From Strongylocentrotus purpuratus (taxonomy: Eukaryota; Echinodermata; Echinoidea; Camarodonta; Strongylocentrotidae), in NCBI RefSeq assembly GCF_000002235.5, contig NW_022145595.1, positions 28,089,162 to 28,153,161 of the forward strand: 64,000 nt of DNA, in the 5' to 3' direction. The position numbers were made by a program, and so were the translations under genes. Shown here piece after piece: positions 1 through 13,600 of the stretch; positions within the stretch are counted from its first letter, which is position 1, and every line of letters starts with the position of its first letter. The notes below the pieces were generated by a model that did no database searches, was not told the DNA's origin, and worked only from the letters and a program-made list of their open reading frames with translations.

Positions 1-356
1 TTTGTTTACATCCCACCTCCACTAAACTGAAATGACATCGTTTGTAAAACAAACCACTAACAATCAAATACTTTTACTTTTTTGCTCCAATACATCATTT
101 CTTCCTCAACCTCATCTTCTCAATCCCTCATCTCCTACAATCCCTTCTCCATTATGCTACAATTATTAATTTTGCACATCAAACTACTGTACCATGGAAC
201 GATTCAATACTTTCTTATTTTTTGCTTCAATACCCTTTCTCCCTCAACATCACCTTCTCATGCCCCTTATCTCTTTCCATCCCACCTCCATTACGCTGAT
301 TTTTCCTCTTTTACACATTATGATAACACCACAAACAATCCAATACTTTAACTCTG
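1..356. repeat. Diverged tandem repeat, unit about 135 bp
   Basis: Two and a half imperfect units share CATCCCACCTCCA-type blocks near 10, 139 and 279, each preceded by TTGCTNCAATAC and CTTCTCA blocks. AT/CT rich; no gene seen in 1-480. Confidence 0.45.
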
Positions 357-500
357 ATACAACAGCTTTTTGTAATCAACCAAGGTGATTAGACACACAG
401 CAACCATGTGAATTACTCACATCCATCGTCAAGGCAACCTCAGCGGAAGATCGTTGGGATGTGGCTGAAGGACGGCGGCTGGCTCGGCTACTTGGAATCT

Positions 501-506
501 TTTATT
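501..506 (-). promoter_or_regulatory. pkd2: Candidate polyadenylation signal of pkd2
   Basis: AATAAA on the minus strand about 490 nt after the pkd2 stop, in the context GAATAATAAAAGATTC. It would give a 3' UTR of roughly 500 nt. No transcript evidence is available. Confidence 0.35.
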
Positions 507-997
507 ATTCATTGCAAGCGTGTGAGTAAGGTCATGAGGTTGGCTCGTTAGTATATTCATTACTACACCGAAACATACAGTATCTTTTACTACTAGCCAA
601 TATCCATGGCACTTCATATTGGGATGGAAGGCTAGTGGAATATATATAAGATGGAGATATACAGTATATGATGTACACATGAGCTGTAAAGTAAATTAAT
701 ATTATATAGTGATGAATGAAATTAAAAAGAATAAGCCATATAGTGTGCCTCAGGATTTAAGCTGGCTGGTATTTGGTGTACATCTAAGCTGATGCTGAAC
801 AGGTTGACCACCTCTGTATCTGTCAAGATAATGTAGATTATGTGAGAAGCTTTGAACAAAACCGGAATGGCCAGTATTCATTTAGGTGAATCAAGTATTG
901 TATCACTGTAACAGTTAGGTTGGCACTTGTCACTCTCTATATCACTAGAACAAGTCAAGCCAGGCTCAACTTACTCCAGTTTTATGAAAACATCCTC

Positions 998-1213
998 CTA
1001 ACCATCATCATCATCATCATCCCTTACCAGTCCAACTTGACGAGAGGCAGAGCTATCTGGGCGAGATCTCTGGTTACTGCCTGGACGGTTACTAGCGGAG
1101 CTACCAGCCCTACGACTAGCCTGAGACAGAGAGGCTTCAGAGTCCCAGCGTTCCAGCTCCTCACGGACTAGCTTCTCCATCTTCTCACGCTTGTCCACGT
1201 TGCCTTGCTCATC
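998..1213 (-). CDS. pkd2: pkd2 exon 15: C-terminal tail and stop
   Basis: Encodes [37 protein letters not shown] and a Ser/Arg-rich tail ending in six Asp and Gly before TAG. It matches human [19 protein letters not shown]. Acceptor TTTCTAG. The terminal Asp run lies in a (GAT)n stretch and may vary in length. Confidence 0.95.
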   Translation of the reverse strand, partial: DEQGNVDKREKMEKLVREELERWDSEASLSQASRRAGSSASNRPGSNQRSRPDSSASRQVGLVRDDDDDDG

Positions 1214-4200
1214 CTAGAAACGAGAGAGAGAAAAAGACTTATACTTATTTGATTCTGGGAATATAGGAATGAAAATTCACAGCCAATCCAGAGAGTTAGA
1301 CTTGATCAAGCACTATCCTCACATGGCACTCTCTCTTCTCTTCAATATTCTGCCTGAGAATGTCATAATCCATATTTGCTGGGCTTATTTTTCAATATTT
1401 CTTTCACACAGTACCAAGATTCACGTGGGATGACTCACAAAGTTTTTAGTACCGTGAAACCTGTCTATAAAGACCACCCAAGCAAGATAGATAAGCAAAG
1501 TGGTCTTTACGTACAGCTTCATTTAGTACATGTTTCAATGACAAACCATTTCCAAGGAAAACAAAAAATGTGGTATTTGTAGACAGGTGGTCTTTCTATA
1601 CAGGTGGTCACTAAAGGAACTTTGATTGTACATTCACAGCACTTCAATGTTAGAATTATATGGCACTCTCTCCTTCTCTCTTCATCACAGTTATTTTTTC
1701 TCCTGAGAATGTCATAAATAATATTTGATCGGCTTTATAGTATGTTCACATCGCATCCTTATTTTTCAATATTTATTTCACACAGTACTGAGATCCATGT
1801 GAGATGAATCACAAAGTTAGTACATTCACAGCACTTCAAATGTTAGAATTCTCCTCCCTCTCCCCCCCCCCCCTTTCCTCCCATCTCTCTCCCTCTCCCC
1901 CTCCCCTCCCCTCCCCTCCCCTCCCCCTAATGGTGAAAGCAGCTAGAAAACAGAATGTGCCAACTGAATAATATAGATGTATACAATGCAAATGAACAGC
2001 AGATCAAAGGTTAGTCACTCTTTTTGCCTTATGCAGCAACTATAATGAAATGGAATATTCTCTCTCTCTTCCTCTCCTGATGTTTATTATAAGTTATCAC
2101 AGCACACCAATGTTTAGTGATTCAAACACACTCTCTCTACCTCATCCTCCTCATCCATCTCACTATACTGAGATGCAGATGAAGTAGATCGAGGCAGTCC
2201 TCCGGTCCCTTCCTTATAGGCCATCTTGATCTCACGTTCCTTATCAGGTCAAATTGCATGCAAAGGATGATGGGTAGTGACAGAAAAATGGAATCATGCA
2301 AAGTTAGAAATATCGATAGCATGCAAAAATACAAAATGTTATGGCAGACTTTAACTGAATGAACATGTATTTGAAATAGAAGGAGGGGAAAGCATATATG
2401 AAAGCATAATTTGTATTTATGAGACAAGAACAAGAAGAATGTAAAAGTTTGACAATGGAAAAAGATCACTGAAAGTGCTGCTGTAAGAAAGATGAAATGA
2501 TTTGATACAGCCAGGAGCATCCACAAATAAAATATGAAGCATGCACATCTTGGGTTTATAAGAGTTTGTCTGCATATGGATGTATGACATTAACAAAATA
2601 TGGAGGATCAATATTTTATGAATATACAGTAAAAAAAAAAAGAGGAAGAAAAAGGGAAGTAAATGTTACAATGATAAACTGTTAAATCATGCCATGATAT
2701 TCATGCTTGTTGGCAAAATTCTGAGCGATAGCTACAAAAAACCACAGAAAGGTATGATGATTTTTAAATCAATGATGGTGTTAATAATGATGATGCTGAT
2801 GATGACATAAATGATGGTGATAATATTGATGGTGATAATATTGATGGTGATGATAATAGGATGATGATGATGATGATGAAGATGATGATGATGATGTTGA
2901 TGATGATCGTGATGATGATGATGATCATGTTGATGATAATATTGATGATAACATAATGATGATGATGATAATGATGACAATCATGTTGATTATGATGCTG
3001 ATGTTGATGATATTAATATTGATGATAACATAATGATGATGATGTGTACAGAGGTAATGCTCTATGTAAAAGCTTGATACTAACCTCTGTGATGGAATCC
3101 AGTAGTTTGCCCATGGTCTCACGTCTCTTCAGCTTGGCACGTTCCATGGCTTCCAGCTTGACGAGAACAGCATCAATCTTGGATACGATGCTTCCAATGG
3201 AATGCTCCATACGATCCACACGACGGGACAGACTGGTATGATTCAAAGAAAAATGAGAGTAATAACTTTGGTTAATGCTTGATACCAGTGTTTCTATTAA
3301 CACTTAACGCTATATTTATTGGATTCATCTGATATTCTTTGTTTGGAACCGGAAGGGTGTTAACCCATAACAGATTTAATGCCCCTCTGGCCCTCAACAG
3401 TCGATATTGTCACCCAGCAGATGATAATCATAATAATAATATTCCGCTTATATAGCGCTAAATACAATGTCTCTAAGCGCTTTACAGATATACTATTACC
3501 CCGGTCATTGGATACAGTGCTTGCCTGCACACACTGTGTGCCCTATCTCCACTCCCTGGGGAGCATACCAGCCAGGCGTTACTTGACGCTCAAAAACTGT
3601 TTGACCAACAATGGTGGTCACATCCTACCGGGGTACCCATTTAACATCCGGGTGGAGAGTAGCAAGTGCAGGTTAATATCTTGCCAAAGGACATTAGTGC
3701 CGTGTCGGATACAAACCCTTGACCTTCGCATCTCCAGTCAAACGCCTTAAACCAAATAAGTATGGACTTTCCAATACTGGTATTGGTTGAACGTTACTCT
3801 GTGGCAGCTTGACTAAAAGCAACAGCAGTATCAGAATGGAGTTTCGTAATTATTCATGAGCATTCAATATTATAACTATTATCACTAAACCTGCCATGCA
3901 ATGTAAGAACATGAAAAAAGAGTCTTCTGTTCACTCACACAACAAATTCCTCATAGGCGACACCACCACCGCCACCACCTCCACGACGGCGGCCACCACC
4001 CTCCTCATCGTCATCATCATCGTCCTCATCGTTGATGCTCACACGGCTGCGGGCAGTAGTAGGACGATGTTTGCCCTTGGCATCTTCCAACTCAGCAAGC
4101 TGGTTGTTCAGATCAGACTGAGGAAAAAAGTATAAATGTTATATTTTAAACATTTCTTTAATAACAATAATTATATTTGCTTATATAGTGCCTATAACAC

Positions 4201-7200
4201 TCAGCATTTCAAGGCATAAATTCCTACCAGGTTTCCATTTACTTCACTTGGTTGGAGTGTGGCAAAATGTAGATCAATGTCTTGTCAAAGGACATTAGTG
4301 CCGCGGCTGGACTCGAACCGCGGTCCTTGTGATCGTCAGTCCGGCGACGTATCCACTCGACCACGACACCTCTTAGAACTTGATGTGTTGATGGTACAGA
4401 TTTAACTATGTGTCCTTACATGTGTTTACTTTGCACATAAAAAAAAAAGGGAATAGAAAATATATACATCATTGCAAGGGACTAATAAAGGTCTAATTGC
4501 ACATGATCCTAAAAAGTTCAGAAAACCTATTACCTTCTGTCCTTCCAGATCATGGGCCATCTTCATCTGTTCCTCCGCATCGAGAACACGATCACCGTCG
4601 ACATCGTACTTAGCAAACACAGCCTCAATATCAGCATCGGCATGACCACGGCTACAGAGTCAATATCAAAGAGGTAGAGGAGCGTTAAATGCATCGTTTA
4701 ACAATGTTAAATCTGAAATGCATGGCCCTACGTGTTATCAGTGTCTGTGATAGGTGTAATATTGAAGCCCTAAACAAAAATTGCTTCAAAATGATCAAAA
4801 AGTGCCCCCAAAAAGTTCCTTTAACCATTCCTGGGAACAATTTCTCAAGGGAAGTATAAACCGTGGTCACAAATCTACAGAATTTACATGTTTTGATAAT
4901 TCATTATTGAAGGAAAAATTATTATCTAAAGATCAAAATTGAGAGACCAACAGTGAGAGCAACCAGTGGCATGAACGGCCTGCCATAGTTAAGTCCAACT
5001 TAAAATCGATCTTAGCCTTTGTGAAAAACCCCCAGGAGTAGTTTATAATTAGTTCTATGATGCTCAATTCAAGACTAACCATTTGAGTTCCTGACGCCAT
5101 TCATCAAAGTCCAGATGCTGATCAGCGTTAGCGTCAGCATGAGCCAAAGCCTCCTGGATATCAGCGATCTTATCACGCTTGAAGTTGATCTTGCCGACCA
5201 TCTTCTCGTAACCCTTCTTGAAGTAGTCTGTGATCTCAAACTCAGACTTCTGCAGGGCGATGTCGGACTTGACTTCGCTGTAGGTGTCGTTGATGATGGC
5301 CAAGAACATGTTCTGGGAAATTAATAATAATAATAATCTGGATTAATATAGCGCTTAATACGAAAATATACAGTCTCTATGGATAATATTCTTGAAAGCA
5401 GACTTACTTTAGTCCATGGTTTAGTCCATGGACTAAGTATGGAAGGCCAAGTGTCCATATTAATATGTTTTTGAACAATTTAATCTGTCAATAACTTAAA
5501 ATAAAATGTAATAACAAAAAATAATAGACAACAATATAATAACTTTGATATAATAATGTTATCATGGTAATTTAAGGACATATCAAATTATTCAAAAATA
5601 TATTCATATGGACACTTGGCATTCCACACTTAGTCGGTGGATTAAACCATGGACTAAAGTAAGTCTGCTTTCGAGAATACCACTTTAAGAACTTTACAGA
5701 TGTTATGACCCTGGTCATCGGGTTCATCCATACCAGATTTGCACCATCTCCACTCCCTGGAGAGTATTTCTACCATATGGTCATGGCGAAGGCATATGGC
5801 AATTACTAACACAAAGGTTTTTGTCATCCTACCAGGTCCCCAATTATCTCATGGATATGAAGTGGCAAATGTAGATTAATGCCTTGCCAAAAGACATTAG
5901 TGCTGTGTCTGGGATCGAAGTGAACGACCTTTGTATGTCAAGAGTGCTTAAACCTCTTAGCTATGACACCTCTAAAAAGATTAATACAGATTTGAAAACA
6001 GCAACTCCTCCAAACACCATGCATCTTGGATGTGTCTTTTATCCTAAATGGATAGCTAATAAAAAGATTATCGGGAATATTTCAAGATCCTACACATCGA
6101 TGCCTAAAAAAGAGATCATCTTGGCTTTTAAGAATAAATGACTCTTTTTAATTATTAACTGATTCCCACCCCCTATTCTTTTCCTCATATATCTTTGTTT
6201 TTCACTCAAGGAATAACTTGATATCTGTAACATGTATTCTTTACTTAACCAATACTTTGCCATCTAGCTTTTAAACATATAGTAGAAAATACGATCTTAA
6301 GAGATGATCACTCAGTCATGATTCTATTTTGTTCTTCCTTCATTGTTCACTCTCAATCAAACAACATCCCTTATATCTAAAATCACAACTCTATTTTGAA
6401 TTTGACAAGCCTTTAGTGAATAAAATATTAAACTTCAGGTGCTGTATTTGAACTTGATTTGATTTGGAAACTTACCAGCAGAACAAAGAAGACCACAAAC
6501 ACGTACGTCAAGAAGAAGATGGGGCCCATGAATCGATTGGCCGCCTCCAACTCATGGAAGTTGAAGTCTCCCAGGACGATACGGAACAGAGTATAGCTGC
6601 ATGCAATAGTGATATGAGAAGATCAATAACCTAATTATAAAAGCTATCGCAAGAAATAGTGAATATGTGTTCATATTCTGTTCATACTGTGTCTTTTCTC
6701 TTTAAGGGACCTAAAATAAAATGTAATGCATAACATATTTTATGTAGTGCCCCAAAGGAGAAGGCAATTACGAGGGGAAAAAAAGAAAAAAAACAATTGG
6801 GAGAGTTATCCGCAACTAAGTCACAATCCACTGACCACACTGCCAGTTTGAGGTCCGCATAGACTTGGTGATTTCATATTGCAAATCATTCATAACTTTC
6901 TTATTATTGGTTGATTTATTTCACTCATTCATTTCGTTTATTTCCATTTCCGACATAATGATATCAAATACATGGGATTGGATTGTACATAACTAAACAA
7001 TAAAACTTAACAATGTAATTGTAATTGGTGTACTTTCACCATTCTGTTTATCATACTTTTCTGCTCTCAAACAAATGAACTTATCACAAGGGTTGTATTG
7101 CCCTTCAATGACAAGGAGACGACTTACATGCAAGATCCGATGCTGCTGAAATCTTTGATCTGTGTACCGAAGACCAGATAACCGAGCTGTGCGTAAGCCA

Positions 7201-10200
7201 TGAAGATGATAGCAAACATGACCGTGAAACCTCCTACATCCTTAGCACAACGTGAGAGGGTGGAGGAAAGCTGGGTCATCGTCTTGTTGAAGCTGATGTA
7301 CTTGAATGTCTGGAAAGAAAATAAATCAAAACAATAGATATTGAACTACCCCTTTATAGAAGCAGCATGAAACCCATAACCCAGAGCAAAATATTTACTG
7401 TTTTTTCTTTATGTAATCTGTATACAGTGTACCGGTAGATAAAATGAAACTATACAAGTACCAGTCAAATACAAATATAGGATAAACTGCTTGATGGGAA
7501 ATCGTGATTTTCAAGTTACCCTATTTGTTGCAAATGTTCATATTTCAAGGCTCAATTTTGTTTGAAAGGATGTTTATGACGGGGGCTTCTAGTTAAGCTA
7601 CGGTCACAAAGGTTCGTACGAACGATTATTTTGTACGAATCTCCGTTTTTTCCATCGTCTTCCCAAATTTCCATTGTCTGAAAATCGTTCGTACGGTGTT
7701 CGTAGCAGTTCGTAATGGCATTTGCGACCGAGGCTTTAAGTGCCAGTATCCACCTCTGCTAGGCGATAGCAGAGTTCAAGCGCCCTAAAATTTCTTACAA
7801 AATTCAATGTTTTCATTCAGTCAGTGCAGTCATATAGTGATGACTGCTAATGATGACGACTGATTGTTGATCTCTTACCTTAATCCAAGCCAAGAAGACA
7901 TTGACAGCTATGATATTATTGAAGAGATCCTGCCAGTATCCCATGTACTCAAAGTCAGGATAGATATCAGGCTCGGCGAGCAACCCTTCGATCAGATTGG
8001 CTACAGTCAGGTAGCGATAAACACTGAACGCTACACAAACAACCGAGATCTGAAAACAAAACAAAGAAATCACTTATAATAGTATTGAAATGGACGGTGT
8101 ACACAAAAAGATAAGATATTTACAAATTCAATACACTTACATCCTTATTGCAAGTTGAGGGTTGGGGAGGAACCAAACATGTCAAGAGAACAACATAAAT
8201 CCTAAAATTATAAATTTAATAAAAAGCAATACAGGAGCTCATACAAAATTAATTTTGATTATAAAAGAAATGTGAAATGTCTTGAACAACAAATTTAACC
8301 ACCATTTTTTTCCCGGAGCAATGTGTTCACAATTTAATACATATTTTACAAGGGTAAGGGGGCTACAAGAGTCGCTTTTAAGGGAAAGTCCACCCTGATT
8401 TTAACCTGGTTTTGATAAAAAGCAGAAAAATGAGAGAAACAGGTCAGTGAAAGCTTGATTAGTTATTGGTGACAGAATAGATTTGTTTCAAACAGGGGTT
8501 GAATAAAAACATATTTTCGATAATTCTATTTAGGGAGAATGTATGATTGAAAAAATACTCATTTTTGAAATTTTTTACTACAGGGAAAATATGGGAGGGG
8601 ACGTTGCAAGATAAGTCACTCGCCGAGTAGCCAATTTGTGTTTGATTAATTGCACCTTCAACAATGTATGACTTTCTTATTTTTAATCAATTTTTGCTGA
8701 AACTTTCGCTGACCTATTTCTCACATTTTTCTGCTTCTATTAAACCCACTTAATATCAGGGTGGACTTCCCCTTTAAGAACACCATCTGATTATTTTTAC
8801 ACAATATGATGATTACAATATGATGTAGAGGTATTGTGGTCTAGTGGATAAGTCATCGGACTGTGGATCACAGGGTCCGCGGTTCAAGTCCGGCCACAGC
8901 ACTAATGTCCTTTGGTAAGATATTAATCTACATTTGCCACTCTCCACCAAGGTGTTAAATGGGTACCGGTAGGAAGCAATTCCTTGAATTGTGTGAGCGC
9001 CGAAATCGGCTGCCTAGCAGAGCCTGGTTAATAGTTTGAGCGCCTTGAGCACCATGTATGGTGGATATGTGCGCTATATAAATATCTAATATTATTACCA
9101 TGATGATGATGACATCGAGACAGTTCCAGCTGCTCTTGAAGTAAGCCCAACGATGCCGCTTTATCTCCAGGATCTCTTCCACCATGTAATACATGATATA
9201 GAGACAGAAGATGCCTTCACAAGCCAGGATGAAGTAGTCAAACGCTGTCACGTAACGCAACAGCTTCACAGTACGGAACTTGTAGGACGGGATGGCGCCA
9301 CCGGTAGGGGGATATTCCACGGTCAATCTATAAATATGGGGGAGAACCGTTTCAAAAGATTAATTTTTGTCATTTTATTCAATCGACCATCACAGGATGG
9401 AATATCATATGCATGGACAAAGAAAAGAGGCAGGGGAAGTTCTTAAAGTATTATGAAATCGATACCCTGCTGGCTCTTTTGCTAGGTACTTTGCTAGGAA
9501 CTCCTGGGGGGGGGGGGGGGGGGGGGGGCATTTCACAAAGCCTTTTTTCAATGACAAATGACAACAATCAGTGACAAATCTGTTGATAACCAATCAGAAG
9601 CAAGGATTTCAGTAGCTTCTAACACAAATTGTCATTTGTCACTGATGACAAGTTTTGTAAAACGCCCCCCCTGGAGTTATCAAGGTACTCTTAAGCTGCC
9701 ACCCATACAATGCACCCAGTGCCACAGTGCTAATCCCTATTGTGCCACCCACAAATCTCCTGTGTGCCAAGTTAATTTTAAGGTTGGTTCAAACGCGTGT
9801 AATTTAAATCTTTACAACAAAAAAATTCGCTAAATTACTTGAGAAAATCCAATCTGACTGTTGTATACAAAGATGCGTAATCCAAAGCCGATAATCTGAT
9901 GCACGCGATGGTACTTTCAATAGCGCTGCAAAAGCACTCAGCACGGTGCAATGGGCATGAACAATGACTGTTATTACATATGCGCCCTTGCGTGCACAAA
10001 GCATAGTAGCGATGGCTCGCTAGCATGAACGTGGCATTCAATCGATAGCGCGCTCGCGTGCACAGAGCACTATAACAATAGCGCGCTAGCAGTCTCATGG
10101 CAGGATATGAGTTAAAGAAACTCCATTTTGTGTCAGTCTAGATATTTGATAGTCTCTCCTGTCCTAGGTTTGCACATGTTACCTAGATTTATTCCCCGAT

Positions 10201-10618
10201 AACCGCAGTCACTCTAGATAAAGTGACTTGAGGTTTCATGTGATTCGTCAAAAACTTACATTATATGAAGTACGTCCTTAGAGAAAGTTATCTTGTGATA
10301 ATTGTTGAGGGATGATAGTTAAGAGAGTAGTTCTCTAATGCCATTAGAATACATGTCCTACATGTCACATGGATATCTACTGTTCATAAGTCAAGTTTGT
10401 TACAGGATCCAGTAACGTTTATGACTTCAGATAAGGCATTTATCTAAAATTGCCTCTCTCTACTCAGGGGTAGCAACTGGGTGCCTGGATGTATTCCTTG
10501 CACAACAGTGCACAGCAGTGCACAACTTACAGCTGCTAGATCTAAAGCAAGGTTAATATTTTTCATATAACCAAGAGACTTTAATTTGCTCTATCCATTT
10601 CAAATGACCCCCCCCCCC

Positions 10619-10649
<31 letters not shown>

Positions 10650-13600
10650 ATAAAAAAATAATAAAAAATAAAATAATAATTAAAAAAAATAATAATAAAT
10701 AAAATATAACAAAATAAATAAATATATATAATTAAACCACATATACATAACACAGCAGTGCATGCAGCTTGTAAGTATTACCGTATGATACAGAAGTAAT
10801 TGATGTTGGCATTGTAGACTGTGAAGTCCACAAAGAGAGCTCTGGTGCCGCGATCAAGCCAAAGATTCTCCTTCAAGGTGAGGATGATATCCAGAGACTC
10901 CGCCTTGGTCTTCATCAGGTCAGCATAGAAACCACCACCTCCATAGGAAGTGATCATCCCTGTATGGCCAGAACCATCCAGGTCTTCCTCTGTGCTATAC
11001 ACCCATCTGTGTTATCAAGAAGACAGAATGATACAGAAATCTTCATTCAATTAAATTTAAGTTTATTTATCTCTTATGTACATAGTTGCGATTGATATCC
11101 ATCGCATAGCAGTAGGGGTGAAATAAATGAGGAAGCTTGAGACAAGGAGAGGAGAAAGGGAATATCATCATGGCACGAAAGTTAGTAACCCTTCTTAAGA
11201 GGGAAAATGCCAACTTTAATAAATGATGATGATGATGATATGGAGTTTACTTACGCTGTTCCATTGTTCAGACCGAACGTTGCTGTGTCCTCCAGACTCT
11301 CAGAGTATCCAGCATAACAGGTGTTGATGTTATCTTCAAAGTCAGTGTGGACCTGGCATGAGTCGTTTGTAACCTTGAGCTGCCGGATACGAGGCACACC
11401 CAGCAGCTTGTTCTCGTAGAAGATATAGCCTAGTTCATCGTCAGTCACGTTCTCGTTGTTATACCATTTCTCCCAGTAGAGACCGTCCATCAATGGAGTC
11501 TCAGCAAACTGGAGGAGAAACATACAGATTCGTAAATCAACCTGGCAATCAAGATCTTAACGCCCCAGTACACTACTTATAGCTACTTGCGCTCTCTATA
11601 TAACAAACAATGCCTAATCGGTGACCATCGGTCCCCAATGATCCTCTTTTTCTTATGTTAATTGAGAGCTGATTTGAGAGATGACCATCTGTTCAGTGAC
11701 CTTGCATGGTGGTCTAATTCCCCCTGTACACTAGTACAGATGGGCTTTAACATTAACACATCCAGGACCAAATTTCACAGAGCGTTGCAACTGGTTCGGA
11801 TTGATCACAAGTCCTCAAATCAACCGCAGGCTCACAAGCTCCTATTTCTTTAGAACAGAGGGATTCCAAGTTTTAGTGGATTTTAATTATCAACTGCAAC
11901 TAATGGGACTTGGTTCTTTTCATAGTTAACTAAAGAAATAACTTACATGTACAATATATTAACTGTAGTTCATGTAAAGGGGGAATTCAATGTGGATATA
12001 AAGTTACTTTTTAATAAAAACAGAAAAATAACTGAAACACATCAGTAAAAGTTTGAAGAGCATTGGATAATGTATTTTTAAAATGATGCATTTTCAAATT
12101 TGTAACTGATCAAATGCAAATTGATCACATTTTTATAATTGTAGTATACAATGCCTTTTTGGATGCCTTCATGAGAGTTTTTTCATCTTTTCTTGGAGAG
12201 AGGTTCAAACAGAGAATTTACATATATTTTGTCATTCTGATACAGGTGTACTTTTCTCCAACAGCACTATCTAAGTATTCCAGGGGGGTGTTTCACAAAT
12301 TATAGAAAGCCGTCAGTACCTTTGAAAATATTTTGTAAAAGTTATTTTAAAAGGCATAAAATCTTGATTCAAATCATTCATATTTCTCTATTATAAAGGA
12401 GATTTCATGTTCTTTATGTGTAATTTATGAGAAGTCTAAAATACTTGATTTTTGCTTTTGAATATATTTTATTTTAAGGGTACAAATGGCTCTCCATAAC
12501 GTTTAAGTCCAACTTAGAGTTAAGTTTGACTTAGGATCTTTGTGAAACAACCCCAGGTTCTAACTACTCTCCTCTCCCTTGCGATGAGACCTACCCTCCA
12601 GAAGTCATGCATGGTGGTCATTCCACGGAAGGTGTTCTTGGTGTCAGGGAACTGGGTGTCCAAGAAGAGTTCTGACATCACCTTGGTGTAGTAGTACATG
12701 TGGGAGCTCGTCATGCCAAAGGTCACTGCAAATAGAAAAGAGGGCAAGACATGTACTCGTTTATTTTATGATGGTCTATTTTTTGATGGTATATTTTTTG
12801 ATGGTATATTTTTGATGGTATATTTTTTTGATGGTTGATGGTTGATTATTGTTATACCCGACTGCTACGAAAGCATTTATATTCTTGTAAGTAAGCAACC
12901 AGGGGACCACAGAAAGAATTAAGTCCTCTCGAAAGGACTTGGTATGAGGATTAATGCCTTACCAAAGGGCACAAGAGCAATGACTTGGTTTCGAACCTGG
13001 AACCTCTCGGTTACGAGACCACTGCTCTATCACTGAGCCATTGCGTCTCCTACTAAGGTTTTTTAATTGTTCTTCTCCATCATTTGTCTAGTTGCCATCA
13101 GCCTCCGCAAGACTATTTAGTCTTATGATGTACATGTACATTACCTGGGATACCACTTAATTTAACCAAACGTTTTAATAAATCCACATCAACAAAGCAT
13201 AATAATACAACAATGATGATGATGAGGATTGATGATAATGATGGTGAGAAAAAGGGTAATGATGACTATAGGAATTATGGTATTAACTTCATACAATTGC
13301 TTTGAAGCAACTGACCGAAAGAAGGAAAAAAAATACATCACATTTATGACTTCACATTTTTGTAAATACATGTCCAAAATGTACAACTACAGTACATGTG
13401 AGTACTGATGTCACTCTTAAAGGCTTGTTCAAAAACCATGCGACAAAACCAAGGTTTAATGATGAATTAAGTTGAAGTAAGTTTATGGAAATCAATAGTT
13501 CCAAAATAATTACAGTGTACATGTACAGTACCTTTTAATAGCACTTATTAAATACAAAAATAAATGGCACTTAAATTGACCAAAAACCTGTTAAAAGATC

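Noticed and set aside
8823-8900. tRNA gene
   Set aside because: A and B boxes are present but no clover-leaf with acceptor stem; the sequence continues into a SINE body. The same applies to the heads near 4300, 12990, 16720, 39900 and 50080.
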